From NCBI RefSeq assembly GCF_001412595.2, contig NZ_CP012640.2:3596001-3660000 (forward strand): 64,000 nucleotides of DNA, in the 5' to 3' direction. The notes beneath the pieces were generated by a model. It was not told the origin of the DNA. It made no database searches and saw nothing but the letters and a program-made list of their open reading frames with translations. Positions 63,426 to 64,000 of this stretch are shown here, piece after piece. The stretch is from Massilia sp. WG5 (GTDB lineage: Bacteria; Pseudomonadota; Gammaproteobacteria; Burkholderiales; Burkholderiaceae_D). The stretch's first letter is position 1. Every line of letters starts with the position of its first letter. A program made the translations under genes and the position numbers.

Positions 63426-64000
63426 ATGCGCCAGCTGTCGGTAGTGTTGTTCGGAGGAACAGGATTCATCGGCAGCCACCTGGCCGCCAGGCTGGCCGAG
63501 CGCGGCGTCACGATCGTGGCGCCGACCCGGCACGAAGCGCATGCCATGCACCTGATGCCGCTGGGCGTCGACATCGTCGAGGCCGACATCAACGACGATG
63601 CCGTCCTGCGCCGCCTGGTGGCCGGCAAGGATGCCGTCATCAACCTGGTCGGCATCCTGCATTCGCGCCGCGGCATGCCCTACGGGCCGCAATTCCGCCA
63701 TGTCCACGTCGAGCTGCCGCGCCGCCTCGTGGCCGCCTGCGCGGCCGGAGGCGTGCCGCGCTACCTGCACATGAGCGCGCTGGGCGCCTCGCGCGACGGG
63801 CCTTCGATGTACCAGCGCTCCAAGGCCGACGGCGAACTGGCGGCCGCCAGCGAAACGGCGGTCGCGCCGACGATCTTCCGGCCCTCGGTGGTGTTCGGTC
63901 CCGGCGACAATTTCCTGAACATGTTCGCGCGCCTGCAGCGGCGCCTGCCGGTGGTGCCGCTGGCCGGCGCCGGGGCGCGCTTCCAGCCGGTGTACGTGGG
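63426..64000 (+). CDS. NAD(P)-binding epimerase/NDUFA9-like protein (3' end beyond window)
   Basis: A 5' fragment of 191 residues of an extended/atypical SDR. The dinucleotide motif GGTGFIGSHLAARLAERG is at residues 10-27; AVINLVGILHSR and the YQRSKADGE catalytic-like YxxxK (near residue 138) are visible. It resembles the complex I NDUFA9 family, common in bacteria as a separate oxidoreductase. GAGGAGTCC precedes the ATG. It begins 10 bases after slt, and no stop occurs before the window edge. Confidence 0.88.
   Translation, partial: MRQLSVVLFGGTGFIGSHLAARLAERGVTIVAPTRHEAHAMHLMPLGVDIVEADINDDAVLRRLVAGKDAVINLVGILHSRRGMPYGPQFRHVHVELPRRLVAACAAGGVPRYLHMSALGASRDGPSMYQRSKADGELAAASETAVAPTIFRPSVVFGPGDNFLNMFARLQRRLPVVPLAGAGARFQPVYV

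Noticed and set aside
61385..63676. A 763-residue minus-strand open frame opposite the lytic transglycosylase
   Set aside because: It mirrors the codon pattern of slt, has no ribosome-binding site and no recognisable domain.

Overview
The window is a GC-rich chromosomal segment of a betaproteobacterium of the order Burkholderiales, most likely family Oxalobacteraceae (Massilia/Telluria type). The assignment rests on gene neighbourhoods I recognise (petABC-sspA-sspB, rhodanese-grxC-secB-gpsA beside gpmA-envC-ctp, metK/lpxL-lpxL-dapF, ahcY-holin-like-metF), on two OmpC-type porins, on a DksA with a degenerate zinc finger and on a SAH riboswitch before ahcY. No database search was run; all names come from motifs, length and context.

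Layout. 1-929: 3'-truncated GGDEF diguanylate cyclase, divergent from a Tad/Flp pilus cluster (1312-11935: flp pilin, tadV/cpaA peptidase, a MoxR-like AAA ATPase, cpaB, secretin, a mini CpaD-like lipoprotein, cpaE, cpaF, tadB, tadC, tadD). No tadE/F/G pseudopilins are present. 12.0-14.6 kb: BON protein, DUF2807 protein, an AT-rich PAP2 membrane enzyme gene and tRNA-Thr(TGT). 14.7-21.8 kb: sspB, sspA, the cytochrome bc1 operon, mscL, a DegS/DegQ-like protease, DUF2461 and cupin genes. 21.8-29.3 kb: gpsA, SH3 protein, secB, grxC, rhodanese, then divergent gpmA, envC, ctp, moeB/thiF-like.

29.5-40.9 kb: a complete, tightly overlapping type II secretion operon in the order gspG-H-I-J-K-L-M-N-D-E-F-C, lacking only the prepilin peptidase gspO. 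41.0-49.1 kb, minus strand: HTH regulator, a small basic protein, hslU-hslV with a sigma-32-type promoter, a tandem STAS-like protein, dksA, a CobW-family GTPase, xerC and DUF484. 49.1-53.7 kb: two porins and a Sel1-repeat protein, apparently interrupting a dapF-DUF484-xerC neighbourhood that is usually compact. 53.8-64.0 kb: dapF and two lipid A acyltransferases, then metK, a SAH riboswitch with ahcY, a small membrane protein, metF, 5-formyl-THF cyclo-ligase, a lytic transglycosylase and a 3'-truncated NAD(P)-binding epimerase-like gene.

Functional themes are envelope biogenesis and surface machines (Tad pilus, T2SS, porins, EnvC, Slt, LpxL, MscL), respiration (bc1), protein quality control (HslUV, SecB, SspB, DegS/Q, Ctp) and the activated-methyl cycle (metK-ahcY-metF). 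The most distinctive non-coding features are the SAH riboswitch (57870-57936), the sigma-32-type hslVU promoter, a 107-bp element with 28-bp inverted ends between the Sel1 gene and dapF, a related fragment behind gspC, and a perfect 14-bp REP-like hairpin after metK. I did not find a clearly novel defence or mobile system. The least understood parts are the AAA ATPase and mini-CpaD of the Tad cluster, the tandem STAS protein and the inverted-end repeat.
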